From Gymnothorax reevesii (lineage: Eukaryota > Chordata > Actinopteri > Anguilliformes > Muraenidae), in the NCBI GenBank assembly GCA_029721435.1, contig CM056573.1:7477001-7541000 (forward strand): a stretch of 64,000 nucleotides of DNA. The letters are read 5' to 3'. Positions 1 through 10,424 of the stretch are shown here, piece after piece. The translations under genes and the position numbers were made by a program. A model generated the notes under the pieces. It made no database searches, was not told the DNA's origin, and saw only the letters and a program-made list of their open reading frames with translations. How positions within the stretch are numbered: position 1 is the stretch's first letter; the number at the start of each line of letters is the position of its first letter.

Positions 1-262
1 CAGACAGTGGGTTCTTGAAGTATTCCTGGGCCCATTTAGTAATGTCAATGAGAGAATCATGCTGGTGAGTGATGCAGTGGCGTCTGAGAGCCGGAAGATC
101 ATGGGCATCCAGTAAAGGTCTTCGGCCTTGTCCCTTACGCACAGAGATTTTTCCAGTTTCTCTGAATCTTTTGATGATGTCATGCACTGTCGATGATGAG
201 AACTTAAAAGCCTTTGAAATTTGACGATGAGGCACATTGTTTTTGTGTCGCCTGCGAAGCAT
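1..262 (-). pseudogene. Tc1-like transposase, N-terminal DNA-binding domain
   Basis: Reading leftwards from an ATG at 262, the frame stays open for 87 codons to the window edge. It encodes a helix-turn-helix (residues about 14-35, ISKAFKFSSSTVHDIIKRF), then a GQGRRP motif of the GRPR type that joins the two DNA-binding subdomains of Tc1 transposases. A second helical region follows (ALRRHCITHQ). An in-frame stop lies just upstream of the ATG. The catalytic DDE domain would lie outside the window. The piece itself has no internal stop, but whether the whole gene is intact cannot be judged, and the neighbouring copies are all dead. Confidence 0.8.
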
Positions 263-797
263 AGCGGCACATAGGGATCATTTTGTCCGGCGGTTCTCTG
301 TCCGTCTGCCTGTCTGTCCGGTAGTCACACTTTCAGTTGGTAGTCACACTCCAAACTAAAGCTTCGCAGTGACACGTGTTCACCTGAACACTCTAGTTAA
401 AGTATTCCACAATTTTTTATACGCAAACCTGCACAGGTTAGAGAGTCTCTGGCCATCTTTAGTTCTGAGAGACTGGCTATAATTATGTTGCATGCCTGAT
501 GCCAGTTAACTTAATTACTTGCTAAATGTTCTTTCAGCCGATTCTTTTATATATTAATTGCTTTTTCCGCCCTTTTTTGCCTGTGTCCCAACTTTTTACG
601 ACTTGTTGCAGCCAGAAAATTTGAAAAAAGCTAATTTTGTGGATAAAATTGTAAAATGTCTCAGTTTCAACATTTGAAATGTCATCTTATGTTCTATTGT
701 TGTAAATGACATTGGATCATGTGATCTGAAAGTCATTGCATTTTGATTTTATTCACAATTTACGCTTCGTCCCGACTATTTCGGAATTGGGGTTGTG
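1..797 (-). mobile_element. Tc1-like DNA transposon, 5' part, cut by window edge
   Basis: The left edge holds the transposase start and the terminal end of a Tc1-like element on the minus strand. The outer end reads as a degenerate copy of a fish Tc1-type terminus, with CCCGACTATTTCGGAATTGG close to position 795. Between the transposase (1-262) and this end is AT-rich non-coding sequence. The same style of terminus occurs near 26070 and 39616, so related families are present several times in this window. The rest of the element lies to the left of the window. Confidence 0.75.
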
Positions 798-1308
798 GCT
801 TTAGGGGTGTTGAGTCATTTTTTTCTTAAATTTATCCCAGTTTAGAACGCATCTTAAAGCAATAAATTCTGATTCTCTGCCATCTCCTGCGATTTACACA
901 TTTGCAGCATGGAACTCTGCAATGATCAATTCATTATCCCACGCTTTAACAATCCGTTTGTTTGCCGTCAAAGTCAGGATGACTTGTACATTCACTCTCC
1001 ATGTCTTTTACGGATATCATTGCTTTGCGTTGATTAGGTGGTGCACAATTTAATGTGCAACTGAGTCAGACACAACAATGTCAAACAGAAAATGCAATTC
1101 AACACTCGCTGGACTTTTGTACCATAATGTGACAGTAGTGAGCGTCCCCTGATTTGAACACATAAGTCTTTTACAAAATTGCTGGAGTTAATGTAAACTT
1201 GATATGACTGCAGCTATATTGTGTGTCGTGTTGAGGATGACGTCGCTGAAGTTTCGTGCTGCGCCGCTATGACGACCAGCTACACTGAGGTGATGCTATC
1301 CTCTAATG
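798..1308. other. no recognisable feature
   Basis: AT-rich unique-looking sequence. No coding frame, RNA gene or repeat was recognised here. Confidence 0.5.
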
Positions 1309-1514
1309 CAGGGGTGTCCAATCTTATCCGTATAGGGCTGGTGTGGGTGATGGTTTTTGCTTTATCCCAGTGCCACATCACCTGATACCACTAATTAACT
1401 GATCGGGGGGAGTCAATCAAGACCTCGATGAGTGGAATCAGGTGTGTTAGTGTCAGGGAGTAACAAAAACCAGCTCCCACACCGGCCCTTAGTGGATTAG
1501 ATTGGACACCCCTG
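1309..1514. mobile_element. hAT-type MITE, 206 bp
   Basis: A short non-coding element with near-perfect terminal inverted repeats. The left end is CAGGGGTGTCCAATCTTATC, and the right end is its reverse complement with one mismatch in about 21 bases. The flanking octamers ctctaatg and ttcaaatg agree at 6 of 8 positions, consistent with the 8-bp target duplication of hAT elements. The CAGGGGTG start is typical of hAT ends. No transposase is present. Confidence 0.8.
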
Positions 1515-1861
1515 TTCAAATGGAAAAGGACCCCCCAGAAAAGTACCTGGTACCAAGGCGGATGGAGTAGAGTACCGGCTCGGTACTAGGAAGTGGAAAA
1601 GCGCTATTGGTCTCAACAGCTTAGCAAAGCAATTTGGTTGGTTTCAGCAAAGTTAAATTGCGTCACATTTATTGTCATTAATTTATTGTACGACGTATTC
1701 AACTCGTTCAATTGATCAATCAATCTTCTTTGGTGCTACGGAGCCAAGTGACCAACTTTGTACATACGTTATTGCGCCACCTAATCATGGATGCGTTTTC
1801 TTGCATCTGGAAGTTGTTCCAGATCTGCTGTCTTTCTGGCCGTTTAACGGCTGTTATTTCT

Positions 1862-2072
1862 CCTGCGAGGAAGGAGCTTGGAGTACCCTTGAGTGAGGTT
1901 TGACGAGAGCAGCCTGCCTGGAACACTTCCAGCTTAAAGCTGTGATATCAATCAGTAATGACAGGTGCTGGCAGTTGGGGCGCAACGGCTCACAAAGCTC
2001 AAGACTTGGATCTTATCACTTCTGAGTCACAGATCAGAGTATTTTTCGGATCAGAGATACGCATGACAACAG
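1862..2072 (+). repeat. 3' remnant of tandem array unit (U0)
   Basis: This stretch matches the 3' ends of the units at 2549-3480 and 3898-4860. The shared landmarks are a block ending in AGCAGCC, then CCAGCTTAAAGC, then an ATCAGTAATGACAGGTG block and a GTCACAGATCAGA block just before the MITE. The 5' coding-like part of this unit is missing. It is the leftmost recognisable member of the array and shows that the array once extended further left. Confidence 0.6.
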
Positions 2073-2404
2073 GCCTGGGCGATTTGAGCATAATCAGATG
2101 CCATGATACTTTTGACCAAATACCTTGATATTGATGTTGTGGCTGTATTGTAGGAAAGCCCATTGATGCGTTGAGAAAATATTCACATAATGCAATTTGG
2201 ATGGACAGTCGTTGGAAATGTGGAAATTATGTCAGGCAACAGCTGGAAGACTATAATAAGTGCAGACAGTTGCATCCCCTTATAATAATACAGCCTTTAA
2301 AACTAGAAAAAGGCAAAATTTATGTCATATCACAATATTAGGAAATCTAAAATCCTCAGTGATGGATTGCGATGTCAATATAATGTTGATAAATCGCCCA
2401 GCCC
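2073..2404. mobile_element. MITE copy 1, TIR GGGCTGGGCGAT type
   Basis: A non-coding element of about 330 bp with ends CCTGGGCGATTT and AAATCGCCCAG. It has the AT-rich 'cacgatatt' type interior of a very common fish MITE. Internal landmarks (GTGCAGACAGTTGCATCC, ACAGCCTTTAAAAC) align with copies at 3508-3751 and 4973-5926. It sits at the same position relative to each array unit, so it was probably duplicated together with the unit. Confidence 0.65.
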
Positions 2405-2548
2405 TTGGAGACCACTTTTCTTTTTTTTAATGTGCTCTACAAAGCAAAGGACGTTTGCCTGTGGTCTTACATGAACACAAAATTCAGGATGTGCTCTGTT
2501 TAAATAAAAATGTAAAATATCAGATAAAGTATTTGATATTTAATTGCT

Positions 2549-3480
2549 GTGTACTCTCCCCTGACTATTCCGGCTCCAGCTGCGGAGACTGTGGCGGCCC
2601 CTTCCAAGCCATGGGATGAGTACGACGAGGAGGATGATCGCTGTGTCTACTGTGAGGACCTCACTGCCCTCTTCAAGGATGATGACCCGCCACCTGACCG
2701 CCTTTACCCGGGCGATTACCTCCTCGGGCTGCTCTAGGATGGGTATGTCCCGGCCCCCTCAGCCAGCCTCCCAGGGACAGGCTGAACATTTCACCGTGGG
2801 CCTTCTCACTCAGCTGTCACAGACCAGTGTGGTGTATCTGAGGACGGCACCCATCTTCAGCTGTGCATAGGACATCATCTGCTGAGTCCCTGATTGTGGC
2901 GTATGGGGCCTACTCCACTGTCGAGGGCTGGGAATGGGATACGGGAGTGCCTTCCATCGAGGATGTGGTCAGGGTCTGCCACCTTATAGCCTGGCAGTCA
3001 GCCGTCCCTTCCGTCTGACAAGGACGGTGTGTCGGTTGCCATCTTTGACTGCCGATGCGCCAGTGCTGCTCAGGATGTAGCGCTGGCTAACAACATGGCC
3101 TTCCTGGCGGACTCTCTGGATTGGCTGAAGTGACAAAGAATTTAGCTGTCGCCAGAGACAGTTATGGAGGTCCAGACGACAGTGACGATCATCCTCCGTA
3201 TGTCCCAGGCATTCGCCATTGACAGCGGTTGTGGCATGTTCCCTGCTCAGGTTGGGCACAGGCATTTGTAGATGAGCCTGTCCTCATGAAGGACTGCGGG
3301 AGATGCCTGATAAATGCTTCGATCTCCACGGAGTCCCTCTTCGGTCCGGATATTCAGACCATGGTGGATCAGCTGGAGACGGCCCGGAGGGATCAGAGCA
3401 GGTGGGATCATGCAGCTCTGAGAAGCCGTGAGCGTGGTTAGATGCGAGCAGCCAATCTCGAACACCTCCAGCTTAAAGCC
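2549..3480 (+). pseudogene. unidentified coding-like unit, copy U1
   Basis: I do not recognise the family. The first part (2549-2737) reads as an acidic protein segment with DEYDEEDD, CEDLTALFKDDDPP and PGDYLLGLL. The next protein-like segment (GQAEHFTVGLLTQL) continues in another frame. Further right come DKDG, ALANNMAFL, LRMSQAFAIDSG and SLFGPDIQTMVDQLETAR, again with stops and shifts between them. Two sibling copies at 3898 and 5988 preserve the same segments. Protein-level similarity between copies, with frame breaks, suggests decayed copies of a real gene or of a mobile or viral gene. There is no evidence that this copy is expressed. Confidence 0.5.
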
Positions 3481-3507
3481 ATGATATCAATCAGTAATGA
3501 CAGCTGT

Positions 3508-3751
3508 TGGCAGTTGTATTGTAAGAAAACCCATTGATGCTTTCAGAAAATATTCACAAGATGCAATTTTTATTAGTCATATGAGTATTATGTCCAACCA
3601 TGTAATAAGTGCAGACAGCTGCATCCGTTTATAGTAATACAGCCTTTAAAACCTGAAGAGACAACATTTTTGTCATATCACATTATTAGGAAATCTAAAA
3701 TCCTCAACGATATATCGCAGTATTGATATAATATTGATATATTGCCCAGCT
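3508..3751. mobile_element. MITE copy 2, 5'-truncated
   Basis: This aligns with the 3' three quarters of the MITE at 2073-2404 and ends in ATATTGCCCAGC. Compared with the U2 to MITE-3 junction, the segment joining the unit to the MITE, plus the MITE 5' end, is missing. The sequence passes straight from GGCAGTTG of the unit into TATTGTAAGAAAACCC of the MITE interior. This is a deletion inside the array, not an independent insertion. Confidence 0.65.
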
Positions 3752-3897
3752 ATTTTTCATTTTCTTTCTTTTGTTTTACTCCCATGAAGCACAAAGCAAA
3801 GAACATTTGCTCATGGTCTTAACGCAACATTCAAGATGTTCAGTGTGCAAATAAAATCTTAAAATGGCCCATATAAAGTATTCAAAATTCAATAACT

Positions 3898-4860
3898 GTG
3901 TACTCTCTCCTTACCAGCTCGCTGCTTGCGGCTGCCCCTTCCAGGCCACGGGAGGACTATGACGAGGAGGATGATTGCCGTGTCTACGATGAGGACCTCG
4001 CTGCCCTCTTCACCACCGTTACCCGGGTGATTACCTCCACGTGCAGCGCCAGGATGGGTATGTCCCGGCTCCCTCAGCCACCCTCTAGGGCGCAGGCTGA
4101 AGATTTTACCGTGGGCCTTCTCACTCAGCTGATCAGCAAACCACAGACTTGTGTGGAGTGTCTGAGGACGGCAATCATCGTCAGGAATGCACAGTGGAAG
4201 TGGACCTGCTCGCTAGCTGCTGACTCCTCGGTTGTGGTGTATGGGGCCTACTCTACTGTCGAGGGCTGGGAGCGAGACAAGGGAGTGCCCCCCATCGAGG
4301 GTGCAGTGCGGGTCTGTCACCTTTTGGCCTGGCAGTCGGCCATCACTTTCGTCTGACAAAGATAGGGTGACAGTCTTTGACGGCTGTTACGCCAGTGCCG
4401 CTCAGGACTTAGCGCTGGCTAACAACATGGCCTTCCTGGCGGGCTGTCTGGGTCGCCTAAACCACCAGAGAACCGAGCTGTCGCTAGAGGAAACTACGGA
4501 ACTCCAGAGCTGCGGTCATCCTCTGCATGTCTCAGGCGTTCGCCATTGACAGTGGACGTGGCATGGTCCCTGCTCAGGTTGTGCACAGGCATTTGTAGAT
4601 GGGCATGTCTTCATGAAAGACCGGGGGAGATGCCTGATTAATGCATCGATCTCCATGGAGTCCCTCTTCGGTCCAGATATTCAGACCATGGTTATATATT
4701 CAGACCAGCTGGAGACGGCCCGGAGGGTTCAGAGCGGGTGAGGTCTCGCAACCATCCCCAGGCGAGTAGGGAGCTCTGAGAAGCCGTTAGCGAGGTTAGA
4801 TGCGAGCAGCCAATCTGGAACCACCTCCAGCTTAAAGCCATGATATTAATCAGGAATGAC
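3898..4860 (+). pseudogene. unidentified coding-like unit, copy U2 (best preserved)
   Basis: This copy has the longest open frame of the array, 152 codons from ATG 3898 to TGA at 4354-4356. It includes EDYDEEDD, YDEDLAALF, AQAEDFTVGLLTQL, VVVYGAYSTVEGW and CHLLAWQSAITFV. A deletion of roughly 30 bases, compared with the U3 region around 6108, brings two frames into register. After the TGA a second frame continues with DKDRVTVFDGCYASAAQDLA and ALANNMAFLAGCL, then ILCMSQAFAIDSGRG. The TGA position is shared by all three copies. A pyrimidine-rich tract ending in CAG at 3915-3917 resembles a splice acceptor. The function is unknown, and decay is more likely than a working gene. Confidence 0.5.
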
Positions 4861-4972
4861 AGGTGTTGGCAGTTGGGTTGCAACAGATCACAAAACTCCA
4901 GACTTGGATTGTATCCCTTTTGAGTCACGGATCAGATCTTTTTTTCGGTGATACAAATGAAAAGGGAGACAA

Positions 4973-5926
4973 TAGGGCTGGGCGATCTGGAGAAAATCAA
5001 ATCCCACGATACTTCTGACCCAACGCCTTGATATTGACTTTATGGCGATATTGTAGGAATGACTATTGAAACTTTCAGAAAATAGTCTCATGATGTGATT
5101 TCGATTAACAGTCATTAGTAATGTGGATATCATGACTGAGCAGGTACAGGTAGCAGTTACAAGACACAAATAAGTGCAGACAACTGCAGGGTCATTCCCT
5201 ATGAACTCAAAGTACAAGAATCTTCATGGTCACAGACTCAGATTTTGCTCAAATGTATTATTCATAATAAACACCCGCAAAATTTTACGGTCCTAATCCC
5301 AGGGTTTTCCAAGATATGGGCCTCCAAAAATCGGGGGCCACGGCTCCTTTTTGCCCTGTGAATCGCAAACATTGATTTAAAGGGATTTTGGAGGCCATTA
5401 TCTTTGGAACAAGTCCTAGGTATGGTCTTAAAATTGCTATCCAGGGAAATTTGGGTCCAGGCTTTCATAATCTCATGTCAAAAGTTATCCATCTCTTTTC
5501 ATTTTCCAGGTATTGGCCTTGCTTACAAAACTTTTTATGGGCGGAAATCAAAAATTCAGTTTTCAAAGGCCCCTTATGAGGCCAGGATCCCTTACAGAGG
5601 CTAAATTGTGCTGGATTCCATCTATTAGAGGACAGGGTTTGTCTGTACAAGGAAGATTGTCCACACCCAAGGCATAATTGTGGAGTTAGGAGACCCTGAA
5701 AAGGGTCCCGCCTTAGAAAAAGTCACTTTTTTTGCCATTAGATGGATTCAAATCTGAGTCGGTGACCTGGGGACCTCTGATTGACCTCCTATGGAATGAC
5801 TCTGCATCCCTTGACAATAATATAGCCTTTAAAACCAGAGAAGACAATGCATATGTCATATCAGAATTTTGCAATATCTAAAATCCTCAACGATATCGTT
5901 TTTCGTAATATCGATATATTGCCCAA
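4973..5926. mobile_element. MITE copy 3, interrupted by a 614-bp insertion
   Basis: The left end is TAGGGCTGGGCGATCTGG and the right end is CGATATATTGCCCAAC. With the inserted element 5189-5802 and one TGCA removed, the remaining 330-odd bases align with copies at 2073 and 3508. This is the only copy with the intact left terminus next to the unit's 3' flank. Confidence 0.75.
5189..5802. mobile_element. 614-bp non-coding element with 4-bp TGCA target duplication
   Basis: The element starts GGGTCATTCC and ends GGAATGACTC, which is inverted with one mismatch over 10 bases. It lies between duplicated TGCA at 5185-5188 and 5803-5806. The two uninterrupted sibling MITEs have a single TGCA at the homologous place (GACAGTTGCATCC, GACAGCTGCATCC). 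The insertion limits are therefore read by comparison and do not rest on the repeats alone. The interior shows no significant coding frame. The superfamily is uncertain. Confidence 0.8.
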
Positions 5927-5987
5927 CACAACATTCAGCGTACTAGTAATATCTTAAAATAGCCAATATGAAGTATTCAATGTTCAA

Positions 5988-6820
5988 TTGCTGTATACTC
6001 TCTCCTTACCAGCTCAGTGTCAGCGTCGGGCCCTTGCGAGCCGTGGGAGGACTATGACGAGGAGGACGATCACCGCGTCTGCGATGAGGACCTCGCTGCC
6101 CTCTTCAAGGACGACAACCCGCCACTCAACCACTGTTACCTGGGTGATTACCTTCTCGGGCTGTTCCAGGATGGGTATGTCCCGGCCCCCTCAGCCACCC
6201 TTCGGGGTACAGGCTGAAGATTTTACCGTGGGCCTTCTCATCTTTACCAATGTACAGTGCCAGCGGACCTCTCCGCTAGCTGCTGAATCCCCGGTTGTGG
6301 TGTATGGGACCTACTCCACTGTCGAGGGCTGGGAGTGGGACAAGGGAGTAGCCCCCCCATCGAGGATGCAGTCAGGGTCTGTCTCCCGTTTGGCCTGGCG
6401 ATCGACCATCACTTCCACCTGATAGAGACAGGGTGTCGGTCAACGTCTTTGACTGCCGTCGGCCAGTGCTGCTCAGTGTGTAGCGCTGGCTAACAACATG
6501 ACCTTCCTGGTGGGCTGTCTGGATCACCTGAAGCACTGAAGCACTGAGCTGTCGCTAGAAGAAATAATGGAGGTCCAGATGATGGCTGCGATCATCCTCC
6601 GTATGGCCCAGACATTCACCATTGACAGTGGTTGTGACACATTGGCTGCCCAAGTTGGGCGCAGGCATTTGTGGATGGGCTTGTCCTCCTTGAAGGACCT
6701 TCCAGCTAGAGATGCCTCATGATTAAAACTCCAGTCTCCATGGAGTCGCTCTTTGATTTGGATATCTAGACTGCGATGGACCGGCTGGAGACGGCCTGGT
6801 GGCTTTGGAGTAGTTGGATC
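5988..6820 (+). pseudogene. unidentified coding-like unit, copy U3
   Basis: This copy retains the clearest version of the acidic first segment (6017-6217), with EPWEDYDEEDD, CDEDLAALFKDDNPP and GDYLLGLFQDGYVPAPSATL. The frame then shifts to AEDFTVGLL and VVVYGTYSTVEGWEWDKG, and it stops at TGA 6420-6422, homologous to the U2 stop. Pieces such as ASISMESLF-like sequence follow near 6740. The tract before position 6012 ends in a CAG that could be a splice acceptor. After about 6820 the similarity to the other units is lost. The family is unknown. Confidence 0.5.
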
Positions 6821-6840
6821 CTCGGCTGTCTGCATTGCTT

Positions 6841-8654
6841 GGCTGCCACGTCATCACAGGCTGCTCCATCGTGACGGCACCTTCTAATGCAGCTGGCGAA
6901 TGCGGCCGTCGTCTCGCCTGTCGGGCAGAGCTGTCAGCGTGGAAATTGAGCGCGAGCGAGTTAAACGGTTTCATCTGATGTCTGTCTAGACATCTGCGCA
7001 AACACAATTGCTTACCTCTGTCACCACCTGCAGGCTGTGTATGGAACACACTGTCATGTCCTGTTATGTCCAATGAAATTGCATTTTATTTATTTATTTG
7101 ATTAGATTTATCGTCCAAGTTTCTTTTAATACATTTTTCTTTACACCTGATTTCCCCGTTTTCGTGGGCTCAGACTCGCTGGCATAGAATATCTGACCAA
7201 GCAAGGGTTAGAAGTTATGTTTCAAAAATATTTTACTGCCCTTGCCGTGATCAAAATACAAATATGATGTAAACACGTTCTGGATTTTATACGTTTGTAA
7301 ATATATCTTTTTTTAATTTAACAAACAATTTGATTTAATTTCATTTTGGGATATATCTTGTCATCTGTTGTACTTTTCTAAACACATGTAGGAGTCATAG
7401 CACTTACTTGTCACTGAGACGCTTGTATCTGTGGTCAGTATAGAGTCTCCAGCCTAAAATTCATGTGTTTGGACTGTGGGAGGAGAACCGAGCGTCTGGA
7501 GTGAACCCACACCCTGGGACAACATGCAGACCAGTCTGAACTGCCTCAGGCTGGATTTAAACCCACAGCCTTCCTGCTGTGCTACCCTCTGTGCTTCCCC
7601 ATTGCCTGTGGATGTATTTAAACCAAAACGGGGTTTTGTATTTTAACAGCAGGGGCTGAACTTACAAAAACCTTCTCTTGTCAGCGAAGACAGCGCTTGG
7701 ACCACACTACAGGGATCCAAGAGGGCAGAGGCGGCCCTCCACAATGCTGCTGCTGTTGTTGGGTGAAATCTTGCAGACCGTGGGTCCGACAGAGAGGTGA
7801 CAGACTGTTATAACAGCTGTAGGTTCGCTGCGTGCCAGAGCCTGCTCAATTTCTGCAAGCCGATGGTGTCACATCTGTCACAGTCGACTGCAATGCACAG
7901 ACACCCTCTAACCGAAGCAGCATTACCCAGGCATCGCAATTCAAATGGACCGCTTGTTTTTTTATGTTATAGCTTATTGACTGGGAGAGTGGGTCTGGGC
8001 TCGAATTTATTTCTCATAGCTCCTTATCACAGCTGTGTAAGTTATGGCACTCTCGCCTAATAGTTAGCAGGAGACTGTGGGTGTGCTCTCCTGTACTCCA
8101 GACACCTAACATTGAAAATGTTGTGCCTGGGTATGATAATAAACCAGACACTTCCGTGGCCTTCAGTTTTGATTGGCTTTTTACTGCTCTATTTTCTCTT
8201 TTCCACTCCCAAACCTTTGGTGTTCTGTTTATCGTCCCCTTATAGAAGATTGATGAGCATATATGCTGTACCTGTACAATAAAATGCGCTGGACTCCCCA
8301 GTCCTGTTCTGCCTCCACTCGGTTCTTCTTCTATGGTTGTGAAATGAGTTTTTCCCTCACCAGGTCCTCCAGTTGACTTCAATTACCGCTTTAAAAGTGA
8401 AGATGACGTGTACCAAGATAAAACTCAAAGGTATGATATTTTTAACATGTAGAAATCCTAAGTTGACACATTTCCGTAGAAGGACGTTCTGCATTTTGGA
8501 TCAGGATGGCTGCCCTTATTGCGCTGCTGTAGAGAGGCTGAATAATGCGGACATATTACACATTGCTGGTGGAAGGAGGACTAGACTAATGTGATTGGAT
8601 TGTAAATGGTCACTACAGACAGAATTAATAATTTAATGCCTCTTGATCCTCATT
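6841..8654. other. no gene; one possible degenerate repeat near 7440-7610
   Basis: No convincing coding frame. The stretch 7480-7610 contains 'ACCCACACCCTGGGACAACATGCAGACC' type wording that resembles a degenerate high-copy fish repeat, but the match is weak. The rest is AT-rich and looks unique. Confidence 0.4.
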
Positions 8655-8820
8655 TACTGTGCAGTGAAAAAGTATTTGCCCCCTCCTCAATTTCTTCTAT
8701 TTTTGCTTATTTGTCATATTTAAATGATTTAGATAATCTGTTTCATTTTATTATACGACACGCGAAATGCTGCTTTTAACCCCGTAAAACTTACAGACCC
8801 AAATTAGGTTTCCCGGATGA

Positions 8821-9174
8821 AGCTGCTGTATTCAGACCTGTGGAACTTCAGACCTATTTTAAATTCTAGTGGAGATTCCAAGGTTTGTAATGATCCCAAA
8901 TATCCCAAATATTTCAGGGAAATGTGCATAAAATGATCAGCAAAATCTAGATATTTTTCATTTGATGTAATGTCATGGCCTTAAAAACATGGTACACTGG
9001 GTATGAATATTTCAATATAAGTGTGATGTAGCTTCAGTGAAGCGCTGCTGCCAACGTATACAGCACATGTTTGTGACACTGTCCTACAATATGGAGATAA
9101 AAAAAAGCTTTTTTTTAATGTTGAATCTGCTGAAGGAAAAACTAAAGTGAAAAAGTCAGAGTCTAAGGGGTTAA
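8821..9174 (+). repeat. dispersed ~350-bp repeat, copy 1
   Basis: Starts AGCTGCTGTATTCAGACC and ends near CTAAGGGGTTAA. It aligns over its length with 26173-26537 (minus), 59308-59650 (plus) and, truncated, 36557-36754. Shared landmarks are TGGAACTTCAG, CAGGGAAATGTG, ATAAAAAC, CTTCAGTGAAGCGCTGC and a GTGACACTGTC block. No family was recognised. Confidence 0.75.
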
Positions 9175-9249
9175 ATGATCATTTCATCTAATGAAGGTAA
9201 AGTGTGATTCGAAAAGTATATCACCCACTTCAAAAAAAAAAAAATTGCT

Positions 9250-10200
9250 CCCCTAAACCCTCTGGTTGTGCAAACCTTGGCCACAACTGCTGCAATAAAA
9301 CTTGCATCCCTGTGGAGGAATTTTCATCCACACCTCTTTTAAGGTCATGCTATAGCATCTCCGTCGGATTCTAGTCAGGACTCTCTCTAGGCCTCTCTAA
9401 AACCTTCATTTTGTTTCTTTTGAGCCATTTAGAGGTGGACCTGCTTGTGTGCTGGGTATCTTTGTCCTGCTATACACCTGCGTTTTAGGTTTTACAGCCA
9501 AACTGATTCTCCCTCAGGCCTTTTTGGTTGAGAAAAGTATTCAAGGTTCTATCAATTATGGCAAGTTGCCCAGATTCTGAGGCAGCAAATTAGCTCCAGA
9601 CCATCACGCCACCATCACCATGTTTTGTTCTTACTGTGGAGCGCTCTGTTAGCTGCATGCCGAATGAAACAGGATCCATGACTCCAAAAAGTTGTATTAA
9701 CTCAAAAGTCCGTAGAATATTATCCCAAAAGTCTTCGGGCGAGGGGGGTCATCAAGATCATTTTTGGCAAGTGTGAGATGAGCCTTTGCATCCTTTTTGG
9801 TCTGCAGTTATTGTCTCGCCGCTTTCCCATGTATTTCATTTTTGCCCAGACTCTTTCTCTTTGCGGAATCGTGAACACTGTCTTCAACTGAAGCTAGTGA
9901 GGCCTGCAGTTCTTTAGATGTTGTTCTGGGTTCTTTTGTGACCTCTAGATGAGTTGTAGAAGTGTAGAATTCGGTGGGATAGCTACTTCTGGGAAAGTTC
10001 ACCACTGTTCCAAGTTTTCTGCATTTGTAGAAGGTGACTTTCACCATGGTTCACTGGAGTTTTAGAGCCTTAGAAATGGCTTTGTAACCCTTTCCAGACA
10101 GACAGATTTCAATTAGTTTTTTTTTTAAATATATATATATATATCTCCTTTTGAATTTCTTTAGTGCGTTAAGTGAAATTGCACCCAATTTTCAATCAAA
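9250..10200 (-). pseudogene. Tc1 transposase relic of element A
   Basis: The minus frame 10047-9808 includes KLGTVVNFPRSSYPT, EVTKEPRTTSKELQASLASV and VHDSAKRKSLGKN. These correspond to the linker between the two helix-turn-helix subdomains and the following region of Tc1-like transposases. Further sequence to about 9250 looks like the catalytic part but has no long frame. The GRPR-type motif has decayed to RSSYPT. Stops and shifts make it inactive. Confidence 0.75.
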
Positions 10201-10424
10201 TTTATTAATTGATTTAGTACTGAATTTGTGCATTTACTTTTTCACATAGAGCTAGGTAGTGCTTGATAGCTTTTTTACTTCAGTAAATGAAATTATTTAA
10301 AACTGTATTGTGAGTTTTCTTGGGGTTATTTATTTTTTTTGTCCGATATTAAAACTAGTTTGATGATTTAAAATGTTTAAGCATGTGCAAAAATAGAAGA
10401 AATCGCACAAAAGGGTCCAATGAA

